Assembly (NCBI GenBank): GCA_030248065.1 | Contig: JASAMV010004335.1 | Span: 1 to 64,000, forward strand | Source: Rhynchonema sp. JSB1_4 | Lineage: Eukaryota > Nematoda > Chromadorea > Monhysterida > Xyalidae | Direction: 5' to 3' | DNA length: 64,000 nucleotides | Shown: positions 12,201 to 25,212 of the stretch, one piece after another | How positions within the stretch are numbered: position 1 is the first letter of the stretch | Layout of the letters: each line of letters begins with the position of its first letter | Program-made: the position numbers and the translations under genes | The notes under the pieces: model-generated | What the model was told of the DNA's origin: nothing | Seen by the model: the letters and a program-made list of their open reading frames with translations, nothing else | The model's database searches: none

Positions 12201-13286
12201 CATTCAATCACTACTGCAGTCTCTCAAATGAGCACGAGCGAATGAATGAACGGGCCTTATGCCCCTGTGGCCCGCTGGATCCGCCAGTGGCTGCCTGTGT
12301 CCATATACTTTGGGCTCGAGCAGACCAGTTTTGAGCAGCGTTAAAAGTGCACCCAATAAACCGTGATGATGCAGAGCGCCGATTATGCAGTTCCTGAACA
12401 GTGAACACCAGTTCTTAGTGAAGCAAACCTGAGCATCCAATTGTCCGTTCGCTTCCAGATCACCGCTGCCACCATTCCCGCTGCTACCGTAACCCGACGA
12501 GCTCGATATTGATGTGGATCTGAAAGACCGTAATCGCGCTGTTTTAAAACCTTTTTGGATTTGCAGCAAATGTACTGGAGTGCAGTATTGTTGGTCTGTT
12601 TCGCCCTGCTTTCGCAGACAGACCGAGGAGCCAGCGCTGGTCAGTGCGAAGGCCTTTGGCAAATTTGCCCCCACCTAAAAGGTTCACCAGCAGATGTTTT
12701 GCTGGGATGTAGAGTTCTGCTGACTGTTTTTGAGGCCAATTGTAGAGAGGTTGTTGACATCTTTTGATTGGCAAAATCAAATGAAACCGGAAACTAATAG
12801 CCGTCCGTTCGGGCTCATTGATAAATGTGGTGCAGATTGTCAACTGACGCCGGATGCCATGTATACATATGAAATTATGATTTCTCGTGCTCATTCGAGG
12901 CTTCTTTAGATGACGATCTTGGTTAACCACATATCAATTAGCCTCGAGTGTTCGTGTGTCAGTCTTGAGCGTTGTCATTGATCTCTGTCAACCACTTTAC
13001 AATTGGCCGGTGTTGCCGTGCGATGCTATTGACAATCCAGGGATATGACACCCTGTGCGCTGATACCAGCGGCTAAGTGGACGCATATTAAAAAAATTAT
13101 CACAAATTTGAGCTCAAAACCACCGTACCGTGTTCTGGTGACGACGAGTCCTTTCAAACTATCGATTAAACTGTGCTTTCTTTCCACCAATTTCTGTCGT
13201 TTTGGCGCCGGAATCACGCTGCCGTAATCCCCGCATATTGACGTGTGCCGCGTTCGATTATAAATATTGCGCGGCGGGGATGTCAT
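8869..13286 (-). CDS. PRKAG: AMP-activated protein kinase gamma subunit (four CBS motifs)
   Basis: Eleven minus-strand exons join in phase: 13286-13129, 12519-12429, 12075-11850, 11420-11320, 10785-10625, 10481-10395, 10324-10192, 9954-9874, 9681-9526, 9491-9432 and 9228-8869. They give about 537 aa. The gamma subunit senses AMP/ADP/ATP for the AMPK heterotrimer. A Ser-rich N-terminal extension (RKHSLIDSL, STSISSSSGYGS) precedes the core. CBS1 has CYDMM...ISKAF...VTLTD, CBS2 HVHRVPIF...WKRVL, CBS3 NLSALPVVDDRG...KIDI and CBS4 IDRLV...ISVHDIV. The linker PDWMSKPISKVRIGTW matches the family linker before CBS3. The site Asp is kept in CBS1, CBS3 and CBS4. The His-Arg pair of CBS2 is kept but that of CBS4 is not. 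An intron-type AG sits one base upstream of the ATG. Confidence 0.93.
9360..9385. repeat. Fragment of the CCAAGTTTGATA MITE family
   Basis: GATCCGATCGCCAAGTTTGAC matches the right end of the element at 43301-43523. It lies in the last intron of the AMPK gamma gene. Only the end is recognisable. Confidence 0.4.
10798..10968. mobile_element. MITE with TAATTGTAAGGTGGTTGACGC ends
   Basis: The left end TAATTGTAAGGTGGTTGAC and the right end GTCAATGACTTTACAATTA are inverted copies. The element fills part of the AMPK gamma intron immediately upstream of the CBS1 exon; its edge is about 13 nt from that exon's acceptor AG. Similar ends occur near 12985 and 59866. Confidence 0.55.
11232..11276. repeat. 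Short degenerate (GCCTAA)n, nematode telomere-like unit
   Basis: Six imperfect units of GCCTAA, the complement of TTAGGC, lie in the AMPK gamma intron between CBS exons. Shorter tracts occur at about 15908, 22030 and 43021. TTAGGC is the nematode telomere unit, so these are interstitial telomere-like tracts or parts of dispersed repeats. Confidence 0.6.
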
Positions 13287-14229
13287 GCTGATGTTTCACC
13301 ACAATTGAATAAATGAAATTATTTTATTAATATCAATTTTAATGTGTTTTCTGCAGTGGTTTCGTTGTTGTCGTTGGTTGCTCGTCTCCTCAGGTCGTAC
13401 CCACGCACTGAAATGACGCCGGAGGGATTTTTAATGAGTTTTTCTATGCACGATGAAAGCCTGAAGACATAACATCTCGCATTTCAAGTTCACACCTAAT
13501 GACAATGTCCATGCAGATTCGCGCGGATAAAATGCGCGGTGAGCTCAAATGTCGTGCGTCCAAAGCGAGTGGGCAGTTCAAATACAGCAGATTCTTGGAA
13601 AAGTTTTAGATACGGCGCTTTTTCTTACATTTCGAAAAGTGCGCAAACACCGAGCATTTTTTTATCACAACGTTATCAAAGCCATATTATGCTGATGCGC
13701 TAGGCGACTTTACAGGAACAAACTCTGGGCAATGTTTGACCAGCAAACAAACATTTTTATAGCTGATGAATGCTGCACTAAAATACTGGCTTGGAATATC
13801 GAAAGCTGGTAATCTCAAAGCCAATGGACTCGAAATACAGGCTAATATTTTGTTGTTGTCTTGTCCCAACAGAACAGCTGCGGTCCTGTACAGTTCTAGA
13901 CTTTTGTGGAGTTGTTGACATTATGTAACGATGGTTGATTATCGAGGATTAAACTTACAGTATGTATACGTTGTTAGATCTGTATAGTGATAACGTTGTA
14001 GGTCTACGTTTGAACGTTATTCCGTTATCCATCCCATAAATGAACCAAAGTAAGGTTCGAACAGTTGACAAGAAAACAAATCAGGAACGGCTACTCATAG
14101 AAACATGGCTCAAGAAACTCAAGAGCAAACTCGAGTTTTTATTGAAGACATCTTTGGCGTTGCGACACATCATTGCGTTATTGCATGTCCACGGCAAACA
14201 GCAATAAAATGAAAAAAGTCAAGATGCAC
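13287..14229. other. Upstream region of the AMPK gamma gene, nothing recognised
   Basis: The region probably holds the promoter, and possibly an outron, of the minus-strand AMPK gamma gene. A run rich in A and T immediately precedes the acceptor-like AG next to the ATG. I see no conserved ORF or repeat end. Confidence 0.4.
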
Positions 14230-15300
14230 CAATTTGTATACTCTGACAATTCTTTTGAGAGAAACTTTTCAAACGCGTTGCCTGATCCGTAAAGCGCATG
14301 ATGCGTGCACTGGCTTTAGCGGTCACGTGACTTCCGTGACTTCCGTAGCCAGTGCACGCATAATACGCTTTAGGGCTCGCCCATGTAGGCCAGGGCCAGG
14401 GCCGGGGCCGGGGCCGGGGCCATGAAAAATAATCTATGTCCGAGGCCCTGGCCCCGGCCCCGGCCCTGGCCTACATGGGCGCACCGACAGGGCCGGGGCC
14501 GGGGCCGGGGCCAGGGCCAGGGCCGGGGCCGGTGCGAAACATTTTTCTGTATAGGCGACGTTTCAACTGCAGGGTTGTCAATAATCCAACATTGGTTTCG
14601 TATATGCAGCTGTGCGTGTGTGTTCGCGTTGGGTGCGCTACTGCCTGATTAATCAAGGGCATGACTATCTTGTGTTTTTTCTTTTGCAAATTCGGGCTGC
14701 AGTTGCAAATGGTTGACAAAACACTGAATTTCTACCTGCAATTATACACATACAGTTTGCTTTTGACCGTGCACATACACGACCTGCGCGTTTCGCTGAT
14801 TGGTTGAGTTATACGTAGGTTACTCGAATTTCGCGCAGACATGTCGTTTACTGTGGTTGGTCAAAAAATTTATGTCATCTGGTGACTTTTCATCAGCCAG
14901 TATTTTTAAGAATAAAGCGCTTTATATTAATTTGCTTGAACAAATACATATGCCTAACCTAAATAAAATCCCAAAATGACCGTGCCCTTGATACATCAGG
15001 CAACAGGACATCCAACACGAACACACACGCACAGCTGCATTATGTATGTATACGAAACCGATGTTGGATTATTGACAACCCTGTAGTTCTAACGTCGCCT
15101 ATCCAGAAAAATGTTTCGCACCGGCCCCGGCCCTGTCGGTGCGCCCATGTAGGCCCGGGCCGGGGCCGGGGCCAGGGCCTCGGACATAGATTATTTTTCA
15201 TGGCCCCGGCCCTGGCCCTGGTCTACATGGGCGCGCCCTTACGGATCAGGCAACGAGGTTGAAAAATTTCTCCCAAAAGAATTGCCAGAGTATAAATATA
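14230..15300. mobile_element. 1.07-kb foldback element with GGGGCC arrays
   Basis: The left arm begins GTATACTCTGACAATTCTTT and the right arm ends with AAAGAATTGCCAGAGTATA. Both arms carry GTTGCCTGATCCGTAA, then CCATGTAGGCC and runs of GGGGCC/GGCCCC, then TGTCAATAATCCAACAT-type sequence in opposite orientations. The left arm alone has an extra 83-bp palindrome (14290-14372). It is a non-coding inverted-repeat transposon. Open frames across the GGGGCC tract are artefacts of its composition. Confidence 0.75.
14290..14372. mobile_element. 83-bp palindromic insertion inside the foldback arm
   Basis: AAAGCGCATGATGCGTGCACTGGCT is mirrored by AGCCAGTGCACGCATAATACGCTTT. The matching right arm of the foldback goes straight from CCGTAA to GGGC, so this segment is a later insertion of a very small MITE. 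Confidence 0.6.
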
Positions 15301-15825
15301 CTGAACTTGGCACTTTCAAATAAACTATAGCATCTCAGGATCTGATCAGAAACAACTTTGGCTGGCTAAACGTTACCGTCCAGGCACCCAAACACCGCTT
15401 TTCTCAGAATGATGTTCTTTTATGGCGTGGCGGTGCACCCAGCTACATTACCAAAACATGTGGTTGTCTTTTCTTTGGTCACATGACCAAGGGAACTGTA
15501 AGAAAACAGTCCGGTATGCATCCGTCCAAGATTGAAGCAAGTGAGAGTGCAAAGAAAAACTTTGTTCGCATCACCGCATGGCTTGACAAAAAACGAGCCT
15601 GCGCAAGGCAAGATTGTTTCCTACTGTTTGCCGTGTCAAATTTATATGACCGGCAGCGTATGAACACTTGTTTATACATACGCCACTGAGCTACAGTTTA
15701 TCCTCGTTATAGTGACGTGATTAGGGTCGCCACGGAGCCATGATGGCAGATTTCTAGGTAACAAGTATGTTATGTATGTATGTAGTTGAGGAAGTGTCCT
15801 ATGGAAAATTCCGTGGTGCCCTCTA
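15300..15825. other. Non-coding stretch, nothing recognised
   Basis: A 68-codon open frame lies at 15483-15689 on the plus strand. It has no start context, splice partner or family resemblance that I can see. Confidence 0.3.
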
Positions 15826-15982
15826 TTCCGCGACTTTTCAGGCCCGGAAGTTTAGACCCGACCTTTTCAGGCCCGGCTGATTTAGGCCCAGCATCTTTGA
15901 CCCATTTATAGGCTTAGGCTTAGACCCCAGCCCGCTGAATGGCCGGGCCTGAACCAGTGCCTCGGGACTGAACCGTCGCATG
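15826..15982 (+). repeat. Dispersed repeat rich in GGCCCGG, copy 1
   Basis: The sequence runs GCGACTTTTCAGGCCCGG..., then GACCCATTTATAGGCTTAGGCTTAG, then GGCCGGGCCTGAA, and ends near GGACTGAACCGTCGC. The same blocks occur in the same order, reverse-complemented, at 21970-22135. Confidence 0.65.
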
Positions 15983-18900
15983 GGAGGTGCAGAGAGGGCA
16001 GCATATAGATCACTGACAAAACTGTCTATCAATACGTATATACAGAAGGGTCATTATAAAACAGCCAAGACTGTTTTAAAAATAATCATGTGCTTTGCAG
16101 ATGTGCAGCATGGGCAATGATGATCGCGTGTTTTTTTACCTCTGCCATATGTTATAACAACAGAGCGAAAGGCACAAGACTGAAACGATCACGCTGAACC
16201 AAGGACAGTAAAACAGATTTTGACTCTGAGCGCCAGTTCGGAAGTGTTTTTTTTCTGACAAAAATTTTAGGTTTGTGCGAAAACAAGGCCAACGCATGAC
16301 GTTGCTTACATACAGTAGTTTCGTGCAATTTTGGCACGCATTTCCACGCGGAAGCGGACCATGTGATCTTCAAGGTCAAAAGCGTGGAATAGTTAGAGAG
16401 CAAAGATGCCCACAGGGAAGGAAAATTAACAAAATTTTGTCAACAACATATAGCAGCTACATTGGTTTGATGACGAAAACTGGCGCGAAATTTGAACATA
16501 AAAATAAGAAAAAAGCGATATGAGAGAGTGAGGTACATACATCTGACTTTTCTGATGTGGCGCGAAAGCTAGCATTGTGTGTTTGAGGATCACTACAACA
16601 AAGAAAATGACAGGCAAGGGACCGAACTGAACTGGTTGGTGCACAACGATTACGTCCGATTTCGCACAAAGGTGCACAAGCTGCGACGTCATGTGCATGG
16701 GAGACAATGAGCCAATGGAAATTCTTGGCAAACGTTCAAATTTTCATACCTAACCCCTTGTGCCAGAACGTTGTTTACCAATAAAATTACAATAGACATT
16801 GAGAAAAAAATCACCTGTCGGATGATAATTTGGGTCGAATAACAGTGTTTAAAAATACACATTTGCCGGTAATGTACTTCTCTGTCTTTTTGACAGAGTT
16901 CAATGACACAACTTGGAATTGAACATAAAGTTTACATACACATTGCCCGGGGTACACAATTGTAAACAGAATTGTGGACTTTTTTGGCGAAAAACTGTGC
17001 ACTGGGAAAATGAGCTGGGTATATGCATAGTTACACGTCCATCCGTATGGAGAAGGAAAAGAACCAGTTTTGTTGATATTGTCAACAGTGCGCCGGCAAA
17101 CGAGCGCCAAAATGTCTTTTTTCTCTGCCAAACTGCCAAACCAAAGGTTGTGTGTACGCTGCGCGCTCACGGGTTTGGTTTGTGAGCAAAGTTGTGTGGT
17201 GCAGTAGCGATACACATGAGCTGCGGCCTAATGCACAAGTGCATCTAACACATACTATGTAGGAAACGTTCCGAAATATGTTTTGTCATTTTTTGTGCAT
17301 TTGTGTTTGTGTGCATCGAAACTCGACGTGTAACATTGATGGACCCACACAATAAGGATTCGAACTTGGTGATCGGATTGGTTCGGTTCCGGTCTGGGCT
17401 CTTCCAAATGTCACATACATACACACTTGTCATGCTTACTCAACAATGTTTGTCATTCAAAACATTCATGCAGCGCGACCATCACCCAATCACCAGGTTT
17501 GATGTGTGGGGGACACGGATGTACAATGTTGGCACAGCCGTATTGCGCATTTTCGTTGAAAAATTATCAAACACACTACGAGGCGCGTACAATAGAACTC
17601 GGGAACTGAACTGATGCTTTGGGTATTACGTAGATAAAGTCAATTCATATGCGAAACGACGTCGACACGTCGGAGGTATGGCGTGCAAAGGTTCCCAAAC
17701 GTATGTTATCAACATACGAAGGCTTGAAACTGAATCGTTGATCGTTGTGATTCACGAATCAAGACCATTGAGAATTTTAGCAGTTGGGAACAACACAGGA
17801 AAGTCATGCCAAATGTTCAGTCAATTTCTCACAAAGCGCAAGTATAAATAAATTCCAAGAAGGCGCGAAATGAGATGGGCTGAAGGATATCTTTCTCTAA
17901 GCTGAAACGTTTGAGGGATAACGAACGAAAGTTTGCTGAACAACGGTTGAAAAAACCTATATCATTCATAATTTGGTCGACTTTTAGTATCGTTCGAACG
18001 CATGGACTGGCAATATAATTTTATACGTGGGTTGAGCCAATGGGTACTATGCCCCACTGGAAACAGGCCTCTTAAGTTTTGACACGATGACGATGGGGGA
18101 TTATCAAAGAGAGGAGGGGGCGGAGATTTGAAATTTTCCTGCTTTAGTGTCATTCCATATCTGGTTTTATGAAATTTTAATCCGCTGGTGCAGCATGCAT
18201 GGTGCGATCATGTGTAATTCTCACATGTTAGGTTTTCATGCATTGGATGGCATGAAAAAACAGGGGAATGCCGAATCTTGGGTGCAAATTCCGCTCAAGT
18301 TTGCAGACGTGCTAAAAGATGTTGTTGTTTTTGTGCTCGATACACACAAAAATAGCGTTCGACTTGCACACATATATCAATACCTGCCATGTTCATGCGG
18401 GCAGTCATATCGTACGTGCCAAAAAAACGAACACGGATAAAATTAGTACTCATTCATTCTGCACCCAAAGCAGCGAGAAACGATTGCGACCATAAGGTGT
18501 GGCTTCACGACGGGCGGATAAACAAGCGCGGACAAAAAATTTCCATTTCTTTTCGAATCATGGGTGGCTGCCAAAAAACAAGTGATACATTACACGCCTA
18601 CTGCACGTGTTTCAACAAGCATGCCCAAAAAGCAGCAGTGATTGCCAAAGCAGCCGTCGTGTAACTTTTGCCTGTTCCCTTCTTCAATATGAATTAGAGT
18701 GCGTACATTTTGGTTTTCTCCAGATTTTAGCTGTTTTCACAAACGGGCTGTGCACCACGCCATCGTCAGTGTATACCAAATGGCCTCGTGACCCCACAAA
18801 CACGTACCAGATGGCTATCTGCTCGAGCAGTAAGGTTCATGCATGTCTAATAAAGCACGTTATTCCAGGGTCACGGAACTGCATTAATCTGAAAATCAAG

Positions 18901-21900
18901 TTGTAATCCGCTTATTTCAAAGCACAGTGTTTTTCAAAGCTTCTTAATCCTAAACTTGGCTTTACGTCATAGCGGCAGCACATATAGTGACTACAAACAA
19001 ACAAGCACCTAATACATGTGCACGCAGCAAAGTATGAGCCTGCCGCGATTAGACCGAACAGGCACACAAGGCAGAATAACGTTTCGTACTTTTTTTCGTT
19101 CCAAGCCGTAACTGGCGCCCATGTGCACCCCGTAGCCATCCGTTAAGGTGATACATTGGTTGTTGGGCAGATTTGGATAATAAATATATTATGAACAAGC
19201 AACATAACGTGTATTTTTATACTCGACCTACGACCCTTGCAATGAAAAAAAGTAATATTCTCGTTCTTGTTCATCGGTTTAAAGCTGTATCAGGTTGTTT
19301 CCGCGTGAAAAAAAGGCTTTTTTCCATGCCTTCTGGGGTGTGGAGAAAAGAAAAAAAACCGAAGAAACCGGAAAAGGGACGAATTTTTTCAAAACACGCA
19401 GTAAGGGCCGTTGTCAAACACGTGCGTGGTATCCTCATTAACATACAAAGTAGTGTACGAGCCCAAAATGCATGTTTTGAGTTCCCCTATGCTTATACAG
19501 TATACTACCGGTTCTTTATCGTTTTATTTGTTTTTTTTTCGAAGTACCGGTTCTTCGGCAACTAGGGGTAAATAATATGATGACAGTGTCTGACACGAAA
19601 AGTGCGAATTATACAAGCAAATTCAGAGACTAATTACTGCTGGATTAATCCACCCTGTGGCTATAAATAAACATTCCCAAGTTCTGAACAACAGCGATTA
19701 TCATATGTATCTTTCATAATAAATATGGAAAAAAGAGCACAATTGATTGAAATGAAAACGAAGCAAACTTGTGTGGCTATGGCACTGGTACATATAATTT
19801 ACACTTTTTTAAATTGTCAGGATTTTGATTCAGGAACTATAATTGAAATTTAGCAAATAGGCTTGCTGAAATGTTCATAACCCTCAAATGAATCAAAAGC
19901 ACATGTTTTAATGGCGCATGACAGATGCAGATGCTGCTGTTGGCAAAAACAGGTACCGGAGAATGTCAGATAAGTCCCTTGTGAAATGTTCGCAAAAACA
20001 GGCCCCGGGGCCTTTTCGGACATTTCCGAATAAGTATCCTCTGGTGAGGAGGCTGATTCGGAATATTGCTTCTGACGAAATTTTGTCCAACGCTTTGGAA
20101 CGGTCAGAGATCTGGGTTTCTTTCTTCACCTTAAGTTAATTATACCTCACTCAGTCGACTACGCACACATGTTTGTTATCGTTATCACTAATTACACCGT
20201 TGAAATTCTTATTCCAGTGTTTTTCGTCCCACGAAGTGCATTACAGTGAATGTTCGTGGTTTAATACGCAAAAACATTTTCCCCAAGTGAGCCCCCAGTG
20301 ACTTTATTTGGCATTCTCCGGGTTGTTATTGCACCAGTTTTATTTTTACCGAACCTTGCCAAAACAGTCACTTGTATTGATGTATGGCATGACGGCATAC
20401 AGTGCAAGTACAGTCTAAGTCACATGTGCTACGCATGCGTGCAAAGCTGGCAACTACCCAACTGGGTCCAGCCCGCTTGTGCTTGGTTTCCGACGCAGCC
20501 ACTGTCAGGGTTGGGTAAAAAAAAATTCCAGCCTTTTGCTTTTCGAAATTTTAAAAAATTTTTCAGTCCACTTTTTTAATTATTTTCCGATTGTTTCTAG
20601 TATTTTCTCACTTTTTCGACTCGATAATGCATGTTAGTGCACATTGTTGCTAGAATTCTCGAAAATTGCCCGTCTCACTTTGTGGGTATATTTCAGTGGG
20701 GAACCGTATTGTTGTGCGCTTACACAGTCACAGGGTCTAACCGGCAGTGTATACCACTACCATAGTTATTTATGTGGAGAGTACAAAAAAAGTTAGACAA
20801 TAAAAATATTTTTTAACCCAACCCTGTCCCTGACCACAGTCATGTGTTGTGTGCGCGTGTGTTGCGCATTAGTCTCGTGTGGTTTCTGAGCGCTCTTTGT
20901 ATGCATGGACAACGTTGTTGGCTTGTGACATAAACGGAATACGGCATACCGTAAAGCGGTTGACGCAAATGTTTTGACAAGCTATTTTTTCATTAGCCCG
21001 GTTTATCAGCGCAAGCCTGTCACCAGTATTAAATATGGTCGGTGTGTCAACGATCTAACACTTAGCCGGTTTCGGCGGGATGTAATACCTAGCTCAGCTG
21101 ACGGGGTAGAATGAAAAAACGGGCGGATATTTGCAGTTCGTGTCCTATCGGTGTCTCTACAAATTCGGGTCCAGAAATAGAACGGTGTTACCTGTATCTG
21201 ACGGTAATGCACATGAGTAGAACATAGTACCGTAATCACGAAATGATCACGAGATAATGATAGCAGAAACTGCCTATGTATTTCCGCTTGTTCTTGGCTG
21301 ACAGTGATTCTATGCATGCATAGCAATCTATCATATTTTGAAAATTGAATTCATTTCAACACGCGTTGATATGACGCACGTATGAAATTACGACGCGATA
21401 ACAACATCAATTTAGCCGAAAATAACTTTCGAGAAAAGCAAAAAAGTTCGCCAGAAAAAGATTGATATGAAAAATAGCTCTTGATGAATGCCAACGCGGA
21501 GCAGAGCGCATTTTTACGGCGTAAACAACGCCAAGCATTTCCGAGTGCCTGCTTATCGCCTGCGAGCGACGAATAAAAATGCACATTTGGCTTGGCGCCC
21601 CACTGTCCCGCCGTCGAAAACACGAAGAGTGAAACTTATGTTCAACATGGTGCTTTTTGAGTTTTTGGGTACGGGCAGGAAAAAAATTTTTGACCGTGTT
21701 TGGACTCAAACTTATGGTTAAAACGAGCGTAAAACTCAACACTTTTATATTGATACAAAACGGCAAATTTATGACCAATTGCTGAGCGACCATACTGTTA
21801 TCAGTGAAAAAACGGCCAAGAAAGCGCGTGGTGAAAAGCCAGCAATTTTTTCGCGCACGTGTCGGCATCATTTTCTCGATATGCATCTGGGTGAAATATA

Positions 21901-21969
21901 TATATATACAGTATATGCATATTGTCAGTTTGGGGGAAGTTGTTCACCTCCAGAGTGGATGAGATTATT
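15983..21969. other. 6-kb intergenic stretch with no recognised gene
   Basis: Only short unsupported open frames are present, none with a family resemblance or paired splice sites. A fragment at 17362-17400 (AACTTGGTGATCGGATTGG) matches the left end of the MITE family at 43301-43523. The stretch is bounded by two inverted copies of one dispersed repeat. Confidence 0.45.
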
Positions 21970-22135
21970 GTGCGACGGTTCAGTCCTGGGGCCCGGCCAT
22001 TCAGACCCGGCCGATTCAGGCCCGGCTGGAGCCTAAGCCTAAGCTTATAAATGGGTCAAATATGCTGAGCCTGATTCGGCCGGGCCTGAAAAGGTCGGAA
22101 CTGAACTTCAGGGTCTAACAAGTCGCGGAATAGGA
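21970..22135 (-). repeat. Dispersed repeat rich in GGCCCGG, copy 2 (inverted)
   Basis: Reverse complement of the 15826-15982 repeat: GCGACGGTTCAGTCC, GGCCCGGCC, GCCTAAGCCTAAGC, TATAAATGGGTCAAATATG, AAAAGGTC and GTCGCGG in matching order. Confidence 0.65.
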
Positions 22136-24152
22136 TGAGATGAGTGGATGGATAGGTCTAAGTTCCTTCCGTGTTTTTGAAATGCGCTGATCGAAGACGA
22201 CGAGTTACGCAAACTTTTGTGAGAATATGATTAGACCCAGCAGAACACAATTATGGTCGGTCACAATCACAATCAAGGCCTGTCAGTCGGCCGAATTAAA
22301 AATGTGGGAAAATACACGAAACAGTTCGAACGCATAGACAGAGCTGACTGTGCCTGTTGTTACTTGTAGGTACTAATTGCGTATGAAACATGGCCCATAC
22401 AAACAACGGGCGGCGCACCAGCAGAGCAATAACAATTTGTTTGAGACCCTGGATGGCTGGAAAGCAATGCCAAACAAAGTTGCAACCCCAGATTAGAACA
22501 GAAAGAGAAAACAAGCGAACTGTTGCGAAATGCCCCCACGTTCAAAAGCAGGATCTGCTATTTTTGATTCCCCCTACATCTGGAACTTGCAATGAATCTG
22601 GAAAATACGATGAACATCAAATTCCAGTGTGGGTCAGTTTTGGCAAATATGTTCCCATTCCCAGTGTGTTTTTCGTTACATTCCAGGCCAACTGACTGGC
22701 TGGAATCCAGGACCAAATGCGAGCGAGCGAGAGAACAAAGAGATCGTTTCGCCAAAGCGCTTTTTTGGATGCCCCAAAACCCAGTGCAGGAATACATTTT
22801 AAGCTTCCAGAACACCAAAGGCCCAGCACAGCGCAGTGTGCAGTCGGTTGATACATATGTACATACATTAGGTACCAACTTGGCTCATGTCCAAATTTTG
22901 TCGCAATGCAGGCAGAAAAAAAACTGTGTGGCTGGCTGCTGGGGTCCGGGTGTCTGTCATAAACACGTGAGCGCGTCTGTTTGCGGGGAAGCAGGTTGGT
23001 TGGTTGGTTGGGTACAGCGCACACACACCGCCTTACCAGCTGAAAAACATGTGATAGAAATTGAGGCACCTGGTTCATCTCGCATGGTTTTTGTCGGACC
23101 GCCTGTCGTGCTCGGCAGTCGGGACTCGGTATAATCACGATTGTTTTGAGACTTAAAATGGCCATAAAAATGTTGTTCTTGGGTTTTTGGGAAAGTTAAA
23201 GACGATCAGGGTACTAGCCTAACAGTAACACAAAATGCCTGAAAACATGCCTGACTGAAAGCCTAAACGCATAAGCAGATCGAATCATCCAAAGAAGCGG
23301 AATCTGAATGCGTTCTGTCTAATGTTGCGTTCACAGCCGCCGCCCAATGTTGCTTCGAACCAACCATTTTTTCTGAAAGTCCAATGATATGCGACAGATA
23401 TCAGATCTAGCAAATTTCGGGTTCAGTGTTTTGTAGAATCAGCGCTAACTTACCACAGACTTTTCAGCCAAAGAAAACTTAAGTGGGCACGAAAACTGAC
23501 AAGCACTAGATGCCAAGACGTAAAGTCTTCAGCTCCCGGAAGCGCTGTCATCGAGTTTTGCCCAACACCACACGCTGATCAATCCCCATAGCCCACCGTC
23601 TTCGGACGCTGCCGGCTCGCACCCAATATTCTGACACACGCTATCAATACCCAGGACTCGCGCATCAACTTCGCCTGAGCGATACGGGAAAAGAACGATT
23701 ACGGCGGCCGAAAAACAAAGCTGTCATTGCGCGCGCTAAAAACTCGTCAACCAAGGCTTCGGTTCATGGCACCATGACCGCCACTCACCCTGATAGGAGT
23801 CGCTGACGACAACCCTCGAGCCTGGGATCGATAGGCTTGGTCTAGCCAGGTTTGGTGTGGCCTGACCATGGGGAATGCCGTCATGAGGCCTTGGTTAGGC
23901 CTATCAAGGGGTCATGAATCAATTCTGAAGTCGAAAACAGGTGAATTCAAAAAGTTGTCCACAGATGTCCTCGAAAAACTGCGAAAACCAAATCGAGCCT
24001 CCAGACAGTCTGGCTACAGTTGCTCCTCCGCCTAAAAACATGTGGTGACCAAAGGTCTCTCACTTGATTGGCTCATTTCAAATTTACAACCAATCAGCTG
24101 CTTAATTCGTTACGGTTTATGCGTGTTACCGGTTTATGTCAGAGATTTAGGA
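22136..24152. other. Intergenic stretch, nothing recognised
   Basis: I see no gene or clear repeat end. The open frame at 22592-23134 shares its span with an equally long antisense frame and has no family hallmark. Confidence 0.35.
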
Positions 24153-24524
24153 CAGAGATCGACTGATCAAGAAGACTCCGGCCCATAGTAGTGGCTGGGG
24201 GGGGGGTTGGGGGGGGGGTTACCCCCCCTCTCAGTACTTACCGGAAAACCCTAAATAGAAGGGGGGGCTCTATTAACTCACTGACCCCATTTTGGGGGGC
24301 TCTATTACGGGGGGGCTCTATTCCGGGGGGGCTTCTATTAATTCACTGACCCAAACCTGAAAAAATTGTTCCCAGAAATACCCCTAAAAACCCCGAAAAG
24401 GGGGTTTGAAAGGATGTTTTTTAGCTTGTAACCGCATTTATTCGTGTCTATTCGTCAATAAGAGGCGTATTATGTGCTCTGAACTAACAATAAACGTGCG
24501 TAAATGTACTTGTGCATATGGGTG

Positions 24525-24685
24525 GGCACAATACCCAATACCCAATACCAATACCACCCAATACCAATACCAATACCAGTGTTTGGTATTGGTATTGGGT
24601 CTAATTCTGGTATTGGGTATTGGGTATTGGTATTGAAGCTGGCCTGGTATTGGTATTGGGTATTGGTATTGGGTTTGCCCAGGTA
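24525..24685. repeat. ATTGGTATTGGGT minisatellite, block 1
   Basis: Tandem units of about 6-13 bp built from ATTGGT and ATTGGGT. They begin in CCAATAC orientation and switch to GTATTGG midway, making a palindrome. The array continues at 25130-25212 and 25635-25975, split by transposon insertions. Confidence 0.75.
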
Positions 24686-25129
24686 CCGTAAAAACCTAAA
24701 TAGAAGGGGGGGGCTCTATTAATTCACTGACCCCATTTTGGGGGGGCTCTATTACGGGGGGGGCTCTATTCCGGGGGGGGCCTCTATTAATTCACTGACC
24801 CGAACCTGAAAAATTGTTCCCAGAAATACCCCCCAAAAACCCCTAAAAATGGGTTTAAAAGGATGTTTTTTCGCTTGTAATCGCATTTATTCGTGTCTAT
24901 TCGTCAATTAGAGGCATATTATGTGCTCTGAATGAACAACAAACGTGCATAAATAAATGTACCTGTGCACTACTATCAAGCCTTAATACACTACTGTATA
25001 GGGGATGTTACTGTGGGGGGGGGGCTCTATTCCGGGGGGGGCTCTATTAATTCACTGACCCCTTTTTGGGGGGGCTGTATTGCGGGGGGGGCTCTATTCC
25101 GGGGGGGGGCTGTATTTAGGTTTTTACGG
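24686..25129. mobile_element. TA-flanked GGGGGGGCTCTATT element, nested copy
   Basis: The 444-bp element has ends CCGTAAAAACCTAAATAG and CTGTATTTAGGTTTTTACGG between TA dinucleotides, inserted into the minisatellite. The internal GGGGGGGCTCTATT blocks match the outer copy. Confidence 0.75.
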
Positions 25130-25212
25130 TATTGGGTCAAAACCAATACCCAATACTAATCCAGAAAAACCCAATACCAAACCAATACCAAACCCAATAC
25201 CAGACCCAAAAC

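Noticed and set aside
14234..14719. Open frames rich in Gly-Pro or Arg-Pro
   Set aside because: They are translations of the GGGGCC/GGCCCC foldback arrays, present on both strands.
16811..19565. Several 60-130 codon open frames on both strands
   Set aside because: No family hallmark, no paired splice sites and overlapping antisense frames. Chance open frames are expected in AT-rich sequence.
22592..23165. Overlapping sense and antisense frames of about 180 codons
   Set aside because: Both are equally open and neither shows a recognisable domain or splice partner.
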